A DNA stretch of 64,000 nt. Origin: Actinoallomurus soli. GTDB lineage: Bacteria; Actinomycetota; Actinomycetes; Streptosporangiales; Streptosporangiaceae. The DNA is taken from assembly GCF_024055715.1 (NCBI RefSeq), contig NZ_JAMXMV010000001.1, forward strand, positions 558,001-622,000, written 5' to 3'. Below, piece by piece: positions 32,544-43,187 of the stretch; position 1 is the first letter of the stretch; each line of letters opens with the position of its first letter. Below the pieces are notes generated by a model. That model was given only the letters and a program-made list of their open reading frames with translations. It did not search any database and was not told where the DNA came from. A program made the position numbers and the translations under genes.

Positions 32544-35500
32544 TTGATGGTGCCTGCTGCCATGATTCCGGGCCGGGGACGCCCTGAGCGTCAAGGTCTG
32601 TACGACCCCGCAGGTGAGCATGACGCCTGTGGCGTCGGCATGGTCGCCGACCTCAATGGTCGTAAGAGCCACGACATCATCGTCAAGGCCTTGACCGTCC
32701 TGCGTAACCTGGATCACCGCGGTGCCAAGGGCGCCGAGCCGGACGACGGCGACGGTGCCGGAATCCTCACCCAGCTCCCCGACGCACTGTTCCGGGAGGT
32801 CGCCGGGTTCGCGCTGCCCGAGGCGGGCGCGTACGCCGCCGGCATCGCGTTCCTGCCCGCCGACGAGGCGACGCGGGCCGAGGCCGTCGCGACCGTCGAG
32901 CGGATCGCGGACGAGGAGGGCCTGACCGTCCTCGGCTGGCGCGAGCTCCCGTACGACCCGGAGTTCACCGGGCCGACGGCGCGCGCGGTCATGCCGCACT
33001 TCGCCCAGCTGTTCCTCAGCGCCCGCAGCGGCGCACGGGAGCTGGAGCTGGACCGGATCGTGTTCTGCGCCCGCGAGCGCATGGAGCAGGACACCGGGGT
33101 GTACTTCCCGAGCCTGTCCAGCCGCACGATCGTCTACAAGGGGATGCTGACGACCCCGCAGCTGGAGCCGTTCTTCCCGGACCTGTCCGACCGGCGCTAC
33201 AGCAGCGCGATCGCGCTGGTGCACTCGCGCTTCTCCACCAACACGTTCCCGGCGTGGGAGCTGGCCCACCCGTACCGGTTCGTCGCGCACAACGGTGAGA
33301 TCAACACGGTCAAGGGCAACCGGAACTGGATGCGGGCCCGCGAGGCGCTGCTCAAGTCGGACCTGCTGCCCGGCGACCTGTCCCGGATCTTCCCGGTGAT
33401 CGACATGGAGGCCAGCGACACGGCCTCCTTCGACGAGTGCCTGGAGCTGCTCCACCTCGGCGGCCGGTCGCTGCCGCACTCGGTGCTGATGATGATCCCC
33501 GAGGCGTGGGAGAACCACACCGAGATGGACCCGGAGCGGCGGGCCTTCTACGAGTTCCACTCGACGCTGATGGAGGCCTGGGACGGCCCGGCGAGCGTCA
33601 CCTTCACCGACGGCACCGTCGTCGGCGCGGTCCTGGACCGCAACGGCCTGCGCCCGGGACGCTTCTGGGTCACCGAGGACGGCTTCGTCGTGCTGGCCAG
33701 TGAGGCCGGCGTGCTCGACATCGAGCAGTCGAAGGTCGTCCGCAAGGGCCGCCTGCAGCCCGGCAAGATCTTTCTCGTCGACACGGCGCAGGGCCGCATC
33801 GTCGAGGACGACGAGATCAAGGCCGAGCTCGCCCGCGAGCACCCGTACGCCGAGTGGCTCCGCGACGGCCTCGTCCGCTTCGGGGAGCTGCCCGAGCGCG
33901 AGCTGCGCGTCGTCGAGGAGCTGCACGAGGGCGACGTGCCCTCGCACGAGACGCTCGTCAAGCGCCAGCAGGTCTTCGGCTACACCAATGAGGAGCTGAA
34001 GATCATCCTGGCGCCGATGGCGAAGAGCGGCGCCGAGCCGATCGGGTCCATGGGCACCGACACGCCGCTGGCCGCGCTGTCGGACCGCCCGCGGCAGTTG
34101 TTCGACTACTTCAAGCAGCTGTTCGCCCAGGTCACGAACCCGCCGCTGGACGCCATCCGCGAAGAGCTCGTCACGAGCCTGCAGTCGACGCTCGGCCCGG
34201 AGGGCAACCTGCTCGAGCCCGGCCCGGAGTCCTGCCGGCGGCTCGTGCTGCCCACGCCGATCCTCGACAACGAGGAACTGGCCAAGATCATCCACATCAA
34301 CGACGACGGCGACCGGGCGGACTTCCAGCCGTACGTCGTGTCCGGCCTGTACGACGTGACCGGCGGCGGCGAGGCGCTCCGGCACCGCCTGGAGGAGATC
34401 TGCGCCGAGGTGTCGGCCGCGATCCGCGACGGCGCCCGCCTCCTCGTCCTGTCCGACCGCGGCGCGACCGCCGACCAGGCACCGATCCCGTCGCTGCTGC
34501 TCACCGGCGCGGTGCACCACCACCTGATCCGGGAGAAGAGCCGCACGCGGGTCGGGCTGGTCGTCGAGGCCGCCGACGCCCGCGAGTGCCACCACATGGC
34601 GCTGCTCATCGGGTACGGCGCCTCCGCCGTCAACCCGTACCTCGCGATCGAGACCGTCGAGGACCTGGTCGCCACCGGCGTCCTGGAGATCGAGCCGGCC
34701 AAGGCCGTCCGCAACCTCGTCAAGGCGTACGGCAAGGGCGTCCTGAAGGTCATGTCCAAGATGGGCGTGTCCACGGTCGCCTCGTACACCGGCGCGCAGA
34801 TCTTCGAGGCCGTCGGCCTCGGCGAGGAGGTCCTCGCCGAGTGCTTCGCCGGCACGACCTCCCGCCTCGGCGGCGTCGGCTTCGACGTCCTCGCCGAGGA
34901 GGTCGCGCAGCGCCACCGCCGGGCGTTCCCGCCGGGCGGCAACGAACTGGCCCACCGCACCCTCGAGGTCGGCGGGGAGTACCAGTGGCGCCGTGAGGGC
35001 GAGCCGCACCTGTTCAACCCCGAGACGGTCTTCAAGCTGCAGCACGCCACCCGCAGCCGCCGCTACGAGATCTTCAAGGAGTACACCAGGCTCGTCGACG
35101 ACCAGTCGGCGCGGCTGATGACCCTGCGCGGCCTGTTCAAGCTGCGCGAGGGCGTACGCCCGCCGGTGCCGATCGAGGAGGTCGAGTCCGTCTCCGAGAT
35201 CGTCAAGCGGTTCTCCACCGGCGCGATGTCGTACGGCTCGATCTCCGCCGAGGCCCACGAGACCCTCGCGATCGCGATGAACCGTCTCGGCGCCAAGTCC
35301 AACACCGGCGAGGGCGGCGAGGACCCCGAGCGGTTCACGCCCGACGCCAACGGCGACCTGCGTCGCTCGGCGATCAAGCAGGTGGCCTCCGGCCGGTTCG
35401 GTGTGACCTCGGAGTACCTCACCAACGCCGACGACCTGCAGATCAAGATGGCGCAGGGCGCCAAGCCCGGCGAGGGCGGCCAGCTGCCCGGCCACAAGGT

Positions 35501-37115
35501 GTACCCGTGGATCGCCAAGACCCGGCACTCCACCCCCGGCGTCGGGCTCATCTCCCCGCCGCCGCACCACGACATCTACTCGATCGAGGACCTCGCCCAG
35601 CTCATCCACGACCTGAAGAACGCCAACCCCGCGGCGCGCGTGCACGTCAAGCTCGTCGCCGAGGTCGGTGTCGGCACGGTCGCGGCGGGCGTGTCCAAGG
35701 CGCACGCCGACGTCGTCCTGATCTCCGGGCACGACGGCGGCACCGGCGCCTCGCCGCTCACCTCGATCAAGCACGCCGGCGCGCCCTGGGAGCTCGGCCT
35801 CGCCGAGACCCAGCAGACACTGCTGCTCAACGGCCTGCGCGACCGCATCGTCGTGCAGACCGACGGGCAGATGAAGACCGGCCGTGACGTGGTCATCGCC
35901 GCGCTGCTCGGCGCCGAGGAGTACGGCTTCGCCACCGCGCCGCTGGTCGTCTCCGGCTGCGTGATGATGCGCGTCTGCCACCTCGACACCTGCCCGGTCG
36001 GCGTCGCGACCCAGAACCCGGAGCTGCGCAAGCGGTTCAGCGGCAAGCCGGAGTTCGTGGTCAACTTCTTCGAGTTCATCGCCGAGGAGGTCCGCGAGTA
36101 CCTCGCCGCGCTCGGCTTCCGGTCCCTGGACGAGGCGATCGGGCAGGTCGGCCTGCTCGACACCGCCGAGGCCGTGGACCACTGGAAGGCCGCCGGGCTC
36201 GACCTGCGCCCGATCCTGCACCGCCCGGACCTGCCCGACGGCGCGGCGCTGCGCCGCGTCACCGTGCAGGACCACGGCCTGGAGAAGGCCCTGGACAACA
36301 CGCTGATCCAGCTCGCCGAGGGCGCCATCGCCTACGGCGACCAGGTGACGCTCGAGATGCCGATCCGCAACGTCAACCGCACCGTCGGCACGATGCTCGG
36401 CCACGAGGTGACCAAGAAGTGGGGCGGGGAGGGCCTGCCCGACAACACGATCGACGTCACCTTCACAGGCTCGGCGGGCAACTCGTTCGCCGCGTTCGTG
36501 CCGCGCGGGATCACCCTGCGGCTCATCGGCGACGCCAACGACTACGTCGGCAAGGGCCTGTCCGGCGGCCGCCTCACCGTGCGCCCGCCCGCCGACGCGC
36601 CGTTCAAGGCGGAGGAGCAGATCATCGCCGGCAACGTCATGCTGTACGGCGCGACGTCCGGTGAGGCGTTCGTCCGCGGTGTGGTCGGCGAGCGGTTCTG
36701 CGTCCGCAACTCCGGCGCCACCGCCGTCGTCGAGGGCGTCGGCGACCACGGCTGCGAGTACATGACCGGCGGCCGGGCGATCGTCCTCGGCCCGACCGGC
36801 CGCAACTTCGCGGCCGGCATGTCCGGCGGCATCGCCTACGTCCTGGACCTGCGGCCCGAGCGTCTCAACACCGAGATGGTCGACCTCGACCCGCTCGACG
36901 CCGACGACCTCGCGTACCTGCGGGACATCGTCGAACGTCACCACACCGAGACCGGTTCGACGGTGGCCGCCGCGCTGCTCGCCGACTGGGAGACCGCGGC
37001 CGGCCGGTTCAGCAAGGTCATGCCGCGCGACTACAAGAGGGTCCTGACCGCCCGCGCCGCCGCGGAGGCCGAGGGACGCGACGCCGACCAGGCCGTCATG
37101 GCCAGCAACGGGTGA
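32544..37115 (+). CDS. gltB: Glutamate synthase large subunit
   Basis: About 1523 aa, full-length for bacterial NADPH-GOGAT alpha. The propeptide ends in front of Cys28/29 in [14 protein letters not shown], the N-terminal nucleophile that releases ammonia from glutamine. [20 protein letters not shown] follows in two parts (DHRGAKGAE and DGDGAG). The FMN barrel contains [24 protein letters not shown] and the 3Fe-4S cluster [15 protein letters not shown]. The C-terminal beta-helix has GGxxxx repeats such as [13 protein letters not shown] and [11 protein letters not shown] 32544 and ATG 32547 are both near GGGAGGG; ATG is the likely start. It is paired with gltD 10 bases downstream and assimilates ammonia together with glutamine synthetase. 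Confidence 0.97.
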   Translation: MMVPAAMIPGRGRPERQGLYDPAGEHDACGVGMVADLNGRKSHDIIVKALTVLRNLDHRGAKGAEPDDGDGAGILTQLPDALFREVAGFALPEAGAYAAGIAFLPADEATRAEAVATVERIADEEGLTVLGWRELPYDPEFTGPTARAVMPHFAQLFLSARSGARELELDRIVFCARERMEQDTGVYFPSLSSRTIVYKGMLTTPQLEPFFPDLSDRRYSSAIALVHSRFSTNTFPAWELAHPYRFVAHNGEINTVKGNRNWMRAREALLKSDLLPGDLSRIFPVIDMEASDTASFDECLELLHLGGRSLPHSVLMMIPEAWENHTEMDPERRAFYEFHSTLMEAWDGPASVTFTDGTVVGAVLDRNGLRPGRFWVTEDGFVVLASEAGVLDIEQSKVVRKGRLQPGKIFLVDTAQGRIVEDDEIKAELAREHPYAEWLRDGLVRFGELPERELRVVEELHEGDVPSHETLVKRQQVFGYTNEELKIILAPMAKSGAEPIGSMGTDTPLAALSDRPRQLFDYFKQLFAQVTNPPLDAIREELVTSLQSTLGPEGNLLEPGPESCRRLVLPTPILDNEELAKIIHINDDGDRADFQPYVVSGLYDVTGGGEALRHRLEEICAEVSAAIRDGARLLVLSDRGATADQAPIPSLLLTGAVHHHLIREKSRTRVGLVVEAADARECHHMALLIGYGASAVNPYLAIETVEDLVATGVLEIEPAKAVRNLVKAYGKGVLKVMSKMGVSTVASYTGAQIFEAVGLGEEVLAECFAGTTSRLGGVGFDVLAEEVAQRHRRAFPPGGNELAHRTLEVGGEYQWRREGEPHLFNPETVFKLQHATRSRRYEIFKEYTRLVDDQSARLMTLRGLFKLREGVRPPVPIEEVESVSEIVKRFSTGAMSYGSISAEAHETLAIAMNRLGAKSNTGEGGEDPERFTPDANGDLRRSAIKQVASGRFGVTSEYLTNADDLQIKMAQGAKPGEGGQLPGHKVYPWIAKTRHSTPGVGLISPPPHHDIYSIEDLAQLIHDLKNANPAARVHVKLVAEVGVGTVAAGVSKAHADVVLISGHDGGTGASPLTSIKHAGAPWELGLAETQQTLLLNGLRDRIVVQTDGQMKTGRDVVIAALLGAEEYGFATAPLVVSGCVMMRVCHLDTCPVGVATQNPELRKRFSGKPEFVVNFFEFIAEEVREYLAALGFRSLDEAIGQVGLLDTAEAVDHWKAAGLDLRPILHRPDLPDGAALRRVTVQDHGLEKALDNTLIQLAEGAIAYGDQVTLEMPIRNVNRTVGTMLGHEVTKKWGGEGLPDNTIDVTFTGSAGNSFAAFVPRGITLRLIGDANDYVGKGLSGGRLTVRPPADAPFKAEEQIIAGNVMLYGATSGEAFVRGVVGERFCVRNSGATAVVEGVGDHGCEYMTGGRAIVLGPTGRNFAAGMSGGIAYVLDLRPERLNTEMVDLDPLDADDLAYLRDIVERHHTETGSTVAAALLADWETAAGRFSKVMPRDYKRVLTARAAAEAEGRDADQAVMASNG

Positions 37116-37125
37116 AGGGGGAGAC

Positions 37126-38589
37126 ATGGCTGACCCGAAGGGTTTCCTGACCCATCAGCGGGAGCTTCCGAAGCGTCGCCCCGTCGACGTTCGGATCCGC
37201 GACTGGCGCGAGGTGTACGAGGACTTCCCGAAGAGCTCCCTGGAGAAGCAGGCGTCCCGCTGCATGGACTGCGGGATCCCGTTCTGCCACAACGGCTGCC
37301 CGCTCGGGAACCTCATCCCCGAGTGGAACGACCTCGTCCACCGGGACGAGTGGCGTCACGCCATCGAGCGGCTGCACGCCACGAACAACTTCCCGGAGTT
37401 CACCGGGCGGCTGTGCCCGGCGCCGTGCGAGTCCGCCTGCGTCCTGGGCATCAACTCCGACCCCGTGGCCATCAAGCGGGTCGAGGTGGAGATCATCGAC
37501 CGGGCCTTCGCCGAGGGCTGGGTCACGCCGCAGCCGCCGTCCGTCCGGACCGGCAAGAAGGTCGCGGTCGTCGGCTCCGGCCCGGCCGGCCTGGCCGCCG
37601 CCCAGCAGCTCACCCGCGCCGGCCACGACGTCGTCGTGTACGAGCGGGCGGACCGCCCCGGCGGGCTGCTGCGCTACGGCATCCCCGAGTTCAAGATGGA
37701 GAAGGCGCACCTGGACCGCCGCCTGGCCCAGATGCGCGCCGAGGGCACCGACTTCCGCTGCTCGGTGAACATCGGCGCCGACGTCACCGCCGAGGAGCTG
37801 CGCGCCTCGTACGACGCCGTGGTCCTCGCGGGCGGCGCCACCGTCTGGCGCGACCTTAAGGTGCCCGGCCGCGAGCTCGACGGCATCCACCAGGCGATGG
37901 AGTACCTCCCGCTGGCCAACAAGGTCCAGGAGGGCGACATCACCGACACGCCGATCTCCGCCAAGGGCAAGAACGTCGTCGTCATCGGCGGCGGCGACAC
38001 CGGCGCGGACTGCATCGGCACCGCCGTCCGCCAGGGCGCCGCGTCGATCACCCAGCTGGAGATCATGCCGCGCCCGCCGGAGACCCGGCCCGGCAGCCAG
38101 CCGTGGCCGACGTACCCGATGCTGTTCAAGATGGAGTCGGCGCACGAGGAGCTGTACGACCTCGGCGGCGAGCGCGCGTACGCGGTCAACACGCTGGAGT
38201 TCGTCGGCGACGAGAACGGCCGCGTCAGGGCCCTGCGCGTCGTCGACGTACGCGGCCCGGAGACCGGCTTCGAGCCCATCGAGGGCACCGAGCGGGAGAT
38301 CCCGGCCGAGCTCGTCACCCTGGCGATGGGCTTCCTCGGCCCGCAGCGCGAGGGCCTGCTGGAGCAGCTCGGCGTCGAGCTGGACCAGCGCGGCAACGTC
38401 GTCCGCGACACCGCCTACGCCACCTCGGTCGACGGCGTGTTCGTCGCCGGCGACATGGGCCGCGGCCAGTCGCTGATCGTCTGGGCCATCGCCGAGGGCC
38501 GCTCCGCGGCGGCGGCGGTGGACAAGTGGCTGACGGGCCACTCGGCCCTCCCGGCCCCGATCCCGCCGACCGCCCGCCCGCTCGTCTGA
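37126..38589 (+). CDS. gltD: Glutamate synthase small subunit
   Basis: 487 aa. The N-terminal Cys clusters (RCMDCGIPFCHNGCPLGN and CPAPCESACVLG) hold two 4Fe-4S centres. VAVVGSGPAGLAAAQ is the FAD site and VVVIGGGDTGADCIG the NADPH site, with GVFVAGDMGRGQSLIVWA completing FAD binding. It feeds electrons from NADPH to GltB. GGGGGAG precedes ATG 37126. A strong terminator follows. Confidence 0.97.
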   Translation: MADPKGFLTHQRELPKRRPVDVRIRDWREVYEDFPKSSLEKQASRCMDCGIPFCHNGCPLGNLIPEWNDLVHRDEWRHAIERLHATNNFPEFTGRLCPAPCESACVLGINSDPVAIKRVEVEIIDRAFAEGWVTPQPPSVRTGKKVAVVGSGPAGLAAAQQLTRAGHDVVVYERADRPGGLLRYGIPEFKMEKAHLDRRLAQMRAEGTDFRCSVNIGADVTAEELRASYDAVVLAGGATVWRDLKVPGRELDGIHQAMEYLPLANKVQEGDITDTPISAKGKNVVVIGGGDTGADCIGTAVRQGAASITQLEIMPRPPETRPGSQPWPTYPMLFKMESAHEELYDLGGERAYAVNTLEFVGDENGRVRALRVVDVRGPETGFEPIEGTEREIPAELVTLAMGFLGPQREGLLEQLGVELDQRGNVVRDTAYATSVDGVFVAGDMGRGQSLIVWAIAEGRSAAAAVDKWLTGHSALPAPIPPTARPLV

Positions 38590-38602
38590 CCGACCGAACC
38601 TT

Positions 38603-38635
38603 GAGGGGCACGCCCGATATACGGGGGTGCCCCTC
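38603..38635 (+). terminator. Intrinsic terminator of gltBD
   Basis: GAGGGGCAC (38603-38611) and GTGCCCCTC (38627-38635) with an inner CCCG/CGGG extension, then GTTCGTTGTTTC. Confidence 0.9.
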
Positions 38636-38764
38636 GTTCGTTGTTTCAGGCCGGCTGTTCCTCGATCACACGTGGAGCGGGCACCGGTGCCGGGCGACGT
38701 TGACGAAAAAGATCAGCGGCATGCACAGCCGTTTACGGGCGGGGTCCCACCGCCGGCGCCCAGG

Positions 38765-41700
38765 TCAGCGGATCAGGACGGCGGCGCTGACACATTTCTG
38801 CTCATTGTCAGGAATCAGCTCTCCGTTGGAGTCTCTGGCGCTGCGGCTGCTCGACCACCAGTTGTGGCGGTCGTAGGGATTGAAGGTGATGTGGGGGGCG
38901 GGCTTATGGCCTGCTCCGTCGTGTTCCGTGTTGCCGGTGGCATCGGCCGGCCGGGCGTTCAGTACGGCCGTGTCGCCACTGTCATGGCCGGGATCGACCG
39001 CGCTTGGGACGTTCAGTGTGTCCCGGGCTCGGATCAGAGGCTTCAAGAGTGCCTGTTCATCTCGCAAAGAGCCGCGGAGTTCTTCGATGACGGCCGGATC
39101 GGTGTCCGGATTGGCGGTCAGCTGACGGATCTGACCCTGGAGATTTTGTATCGTGTCTTCGCGTGTCCTGATCGCGTCGTCGAGATGCGCTCGATCGAGT
39201 TTCGCCGTGCTGGGATCGAGGGCCGCGTGGAAAACGAACGGCCCGCCCAGTCCTGGCCCCTCGAAACCACCCGTCTGATCACCTGCACCCCCGCCCGGCT
39301 GGTATGTCTCGGCCGGCTGTTCTTGGCCTGCGGCGACGGCACGAGCGTAGGCAGCCCGAGCCGTGGCTGCATCGAAACCCCGCGCAGCAAGATCATCGAT
39401 GAATCGCTGAAGGCTGATCCCGTCCCCTACCGCAGTCCAGGCGGCTGGATCTAGCTCCTCCACCCCTTCGGCGATCGACCGGTACGGTGTCCCAGGCGGA
39501 ACGTGCTGCACCCAGCTGTACATGGTGTTTCTTCCTGCGCTCCACGTCACGTACCTGCCGGGAAAATCCGCCTCGATCGCCGCGAAGACCGCCCCACGAA
39601 TCCCCGGATCAACGTTGCGCAGTTCGTCCCTGGTCAGCGGGCCTGCATTCATACGCTGTATGAGGAGGTCGGCCTGCCGATGCACCGGCTCTTCGGCCCT
39701 GGCCAGGTCGGCGATCGACCGGTACGGTGTCCCAGGCGGTACGGCCTGCTTCCGGCCGTGCATGGTGGCGGGTCTTCCTCTTCTTCGTTCGTGCCACGTC
39801 ACGTACATGCCGGGAAAATCCGCCTCGATCGCCGCGAAGACCGCCCCACGAATCCCCGGATCAACGTTGCGCAGTTCGCCCCCGGTCAGCGGGCCTTGCT
39901 CCATAAGTCGTATGAGGGTGGCGGCCTGCCGACGCGCCGCGGCTTCGGCATCGGGGGCCGGGTCGGCGCGCACGGCGATCGACCGGAACGGTGTCCCAGG
40001 CGGTACGGCCTGCTTCCGGCCGTACATGGTGGCTCTTGCTCTTCCTCTTTCTTCACTCCACGTCACGTATCTGCCGGGGGCCAGCGACTCGATCGCCTCG
40101 AAGACCGCCCCACGCATCCCCGGATCAAGATGGCGCAGGTCGTTCCCGGTCAGCGGGCGTTCGTTCATGCGCTGTATGAGGGTGGCGGCCCGCTCCGCTG
40201 TGGTTCTGACCCTGGGTGCGCCGATGTGGGGGTGGAGGGGATCGGTCAAGGCTTGAACGATCGATTCCGATTCCGGCCGGGTATCGCCGAACGGAACCAC
40301 CCGGCCCGTCGGATCCCGGAACGAGACCTGGGCGTTGGCCTGTCGCAGGTCCTCGCGCCCGCCGACGTCACCGGCAAGCCAGTCACGCACCTTTTCGGTA
40401 CCGGCCGTGATGGTGTATCCGGCGTCCTCGGACTGATCAGGGTTGATCAGTACCAGGCCCTCATCACCGGTGTGGTACACGGCGATGGCGTGACCAACGC
40501 CGCTAAAGCGTCCGAATCGGATGTAGGCGTGTGCGCCCGGCTCCGCTGCTGCCAACGCATCGACCAGGTTCCTCCACCCGGTCATGCGCGGCCATTGCGA
40601 AGCCGTCTTCATTTCCCCCAATGGCGCCCCGGGCCACCGGCCCGACAAACCGGTAAGCACCAACCAGCAGTACCGGCTCCCCACATCCCAGGCGGGCACC
40701 GGACCGGCCGCCTCAAGCCGGGCCTCATCAGTCGCCTTCGCCTCGAGCGCAACGGCCGTGGCGGCATCCTTGACCTGCTTCGCCGACAACACACCACCAT
40801 CGGAAGACTGGCCAGCGACCACCTCATCTGGCTGGGGGGCCGGGTTGTGGCCTGTTCCGTCGTGTTCGGTGTTGCCGGTGGCATCGGCGGGCTGGATGTT
40901 CCGAACGGCCGTATCGTCACCGTCATGGCCGGGATCGACCGCGGTTGGGGCGTTCAGTGTGTTCCGGGCGTGGATCAGACGGTCCAAGAGGGCTTGTGCA
41001 TCTCGCAAAGAGCCGCGGAGCTCTTTTAGGGCCGTCGGATCGGCGCCCGGATCAGCGGTCAGGTCACGGATCTGACCATCGAGATCTTGGATCGTGTCTT
41101 GACGTTTCCTGATCGCTTCATCGAGATTGGCTCGATCGAGTTCTTCGTGCTGGTTCGCTGTTCTGGGATCCAGAGCCGCGTGGAAGACGAACGGCCCGCC
41201 CAGCCCTGGTCCCTCAAAACCACCCGTCTGATCGCCTGCGCCTCCGCCCGGCCCATACGTCCCAGCCGGCCATCCTTGGATCACGACGACGGCACGGGCA
41301 CGGGCATAGGCAGCCCGAGCCGTGGCTTCATCGAAACCCTGCGCACCAACATTATCGATGAATTGCTCAGGGCTGATCCCCGCCCTTATCGCACTCTGGG
41401 CGGCTGCATCCAGCTCCTCCACCCTTTCGGCGATCGACCGGAACGGTGTCCCGGGCGGTACGTGGTCCACCCGGCCGTACATGGTGGCTTGTCCGGCACG
41501 CCACGTCACATACGTGTAGGGACGCTTCGCCTCGATCGTCGCGAAGACCCTCCCACGCACCCTCCGATCAACGTCGCGCACGTCGTTCCCGCTCAGCGGG
41601 CCTTGATCCATGCGCTGTATGAGGGTGGCGGCTTGCCGGAGCACTCCGGCATTGGCCGGGTCGGCACCCTCGACGATCGGCCAGTACAGTGTCCCGGGCG

Positions 41701-42901
41701 GTACATGGTCCACCCGGCCGTACCAGGTGGCTATTCGTTGACTCCACGTCACAAACTGGCCGGGAGCCTGGTGCTCGATCGCCGCGAAGACCCTCCCACG
41801 CACCGCTGTACTAACGTCGCGCAGGTCGTTCCCGGTCAGCGGACGTTCGTTCATGCGCTGTCTGAGGGTGGCGGCCCACTCCGCTGTGGTTCTGGCCCTG
41901 GGTGCGCCGGTGTGGGGGTGGAGGGGATCGGTCAAGGCTTGAACGATCGATTCCGATTCCGGCCGGGTATCGCCGAACGGAACCACCCGGCCCGTCGGAT
42001 CCCGGAACGAGACCTGCGCGTTGGCCTGTCGCAGGTCCTCCCGCCCGCCGACATCACCGGCAAGCCAGTCACGCACCTGCTCGGTACCGATCGTGATGGT
42101 GTACCCGGCGTCATCAGACGGATCAGGGTTGATCAATACCAGACCCTCATCACCGGTGTGATACACGGCGACGGCGTGACCAACGCCGCCGAAGCGCCCG
42201 AACCGGACGTAGGCGTGCGCGCCCGGCTCCGCTGCTGCCAACGCATCGACCAGGTTCCTCCATCCGGTCATGCGCGGCCATTGCGAAGCCGTCTTCATTT
42301 CCCCCAAGGCCACCCCGGGCCACCGGCCCGACAAACCGGCAAGCACCAACCAGCAGTACCGGCTCCCCAGCTCCCAGGCGGGCACCGGACCGGCCGCCTC
42401 AAGCCGGGCCTCATCAGCCGCCCGCGCCTGCACCGCAACCGCCGTGGCGGCATCCTTGACCTGCTCCGCCGACAACACACCACCACCGGAAGACAGGCCA
42501 GCGACCTCATCCGACCGACCCGACCGCCGCCCATCCACCCCACCCACAACAACCCCATACGGTGCAACACCGGTGTGCGTCCCGGCACGGGCCCGCCCCA
42601 CACCGCCGGCATCACCCCGCCAGCCGCGCATCCCCATCGCCGGCACCGACTCAACGACGCCACGCGCCCGTTCCCCGCCCGAACCGGTGGCGGGCCGCAA
42701 GATCACCGGCTCCCCGGCCACACCAGAAGATCTCTCGGGCACCTCCATCGTGATCGACCCATCGTCATGCAGCCGCCCCCCGACGACCTGCACACACGCC
42801 GCCCCAGACTCGGCCATGCTGCGCCGTGAGGTACGCCACCCCACCGAATCGAAAGCCTCTGCCGCGTTCGGGAACTCCGCCGCATTCGCAGAATCATGCA
42901 T
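38765..42901 (-). CDS. Duplicated papain-fold (Tox-PL-like) protein with DUF397-like N-terminus
   Basis: About 1378 aa from ATG 42901, which has GAGGTGA 8 bases upstream (GTG 42913 would add MTVD; numbering below is from that codon). Residues 20-75 resemble DUF397 (GWRTSRRSMAESGAACVQVV). Residues 140-693 and 703-1340 are two copies of one module. Each starts with SSGGGVLSAEQVKDAATAVA-like sequence, then a papain-fold toxin/deamidase-like domain with Cys187/Cys749 (SRYCWLVL), His246/His808 (GVGHAxAVYHTGDEG) and Asp264/Asp826 (LINPD). Then come 2 (first copy) or 3 (second copy) repeats of ~75 aa (xxGPLTGNDLRxVDP...YVTW...VPPGTPYRSIA), a small helical domain (FIDxLAARGFDAATARAAYARA), a GGFEGPGLGGPFVFHAALDP linker and a coiled coil. 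The C-terminus ends CVSAAVLIR. No signal peptide, WXG100 or immunity gene is seen. DNA is visibly richer in A/T than its neighbours. Confidence 0.83.
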   Translation of the reverse strand: MHDSANAAEFPNAAEAFDSVGWRTSRRSMAESGAACVQVVGGRLHDDGSITMEVPERSSGVAGEPVILRPATGSGGERARGVVESVPAMGMRGWRGDAGGVGRARAGTHTGVAPYGVVVGGVDGRRSGRSDEVAGLSSGGGVLSAEQVKDAATAVAVQARAADEARLEAAGPVPAWELGSRYCWLVLAGLSGRWPGVALGEMKTASQWPRMTGWRNLVDALAAAEPGAHAYVRFGRFGGVGHAVAVYHTGDEGLVLINPDPSDDAGYTITIGTEQVRDWLAGDVGGREDLRQANAQVSFRDPTGRVVPFGDTRPESESIVQALTDPLHPHTGAPRARTTAEWAATLRQRMNERPLTGNDLRDVSTAVRGRVFAAIEHQAPGQFVTWSQRIATWYGRVDHVPPGTLYWPIVEGADPANAGVLRQAATLIQRMDQGPLSGNDVRDVDRRVRGRVFATIEAKRPYTYVTWRAGQATMYGRVDHVPPGTPFRSIAERVEELDAAAQSAIRAGISPEQFIDNVGAQGFDEATARAAYARARAVVVIQGWPAGTYGPGGGAGDQTGGFEGPGLGGPFVFHAALDPRTANQHEELDRANLDEAIRKRQDTIQDLDGQIRDLTADPGADPTALKELRGSLRDAQALLDRLIHARNTLNAPTAVDPGHDGDDTAVRNIQPADATGNTEHDGTGHNPAPQPDEVVAGQSSDGGVLSAKQVKDAATAVALEAKATDEARLEAAGPVPAWDVGSRYCWLVLTGLSGRWPGAPLGEMKTASQWPRMTGWRNLVDALAAAEPGAHAYIRFGRFSGVGHAIAVYHTGDEGLVLINPDQSEDAGYTITAGTEKVRDWLAGDVGGREDLRQANAQVSFRDPTGRVVPFGDTRPESESIVQALTDPLHPHIGAPRVRTTAERAATLIQRMNERPLTGNDLRHLDPGMRGAVFEAIESLAPGRYVTWSEERGRARATMYGRKQAVPPGTPFRSIAVRADPAPDAEAAARRQAATLIRLMEQGPLTGGELRNVDPGIRGAVFAAIEADFPGMYVTWHERRRGRPATMHGRKQAVPPGTPYRSIADLARAEEPVHRQADLLIQRMNAGPLTRDELRNVDPGIRGAVFAAIEADFPGRYVTWSAGRNTMYSWVQHVPPGTPYRSIAEGVEELDPAAWTAVGDGISLQRFIDDLAARGFDAATARAAYARAVAAGQEQPAETYQPGGGAGDQTGGFEGPGLGGPFVFHAALDPSTAKLDRAHLDDAIRTREDTIQNLQGQIRQLTANPDTDPAVIEELRGSLRDEQALLKPLIRARDTLNVPSAVDPGHDSGDTAVLNARPADATGNTEHDGAGHKPAPHITFNPYDRHNWWSSSRSARDSNGELIPDNEQKCVSAAVLIR
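38894..40807 (-). repeat. Direct repeat copy 2 inside the papain-fold gene
   Basis: Encodes residues 703-1340. It aligns with 40835-42496 at an offset of 1686 bases (562 codons) over the papain-fold part; a run of about 90 bases from 40241 is repeated almost without change at 41927. It contains one more 75-codon unit than copy 1. Confidence 0.85.
40835..42496 (-). repeat. Direct repeat copy 1 inside the papain-fold gene
   Basis: Encodes residues 140-693. Near identity to copy 2 in the catalytic part indicates a recent duplication or ongoing gene conversion; the linker and 75-codon units have diverged more. Confidence 0.85.
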
Positions 42902-43187
42902 GTCGACGGTCACCTCACCAGATCGAAGAAACGCCCAGAAACACGCGAAAAGCCTACAGCTCCACCGTTACAAGCGACCCGGCAGGACCCGGCAGCCGTG
43001 GTACAGCACGGTAAACCGCCCCAGCGAAATTCGGTCCGACCTGCTCTGAACACTCCGATCTCCTGTCGCTCTTTCGCTTGCGTGCCAATCCCGCCAAACG
43101 GGCTGGCGAACAGTGGTCGCATGTCCTGAAAGATTCTTATTGCTCCGGGGGTGCCGGCCGCGCGGGTGAGGTCAACCCTGGAGGCAC

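Noticed and set aside
32478-37127. 1549-codon open frame on the minus strand
   Set aside because: It is the antisense shadow of gltB, whose protein has all family motifs; the minus frame is low-complexity and has no domain.
39503-42829. Plus-strand frames of 508 and 580 codons over the papain-fold gene
   Set aside because: They are repeat-driven shadows; the minus frame has conserved Cys/His/Asp, an RBS and coherent repeats.
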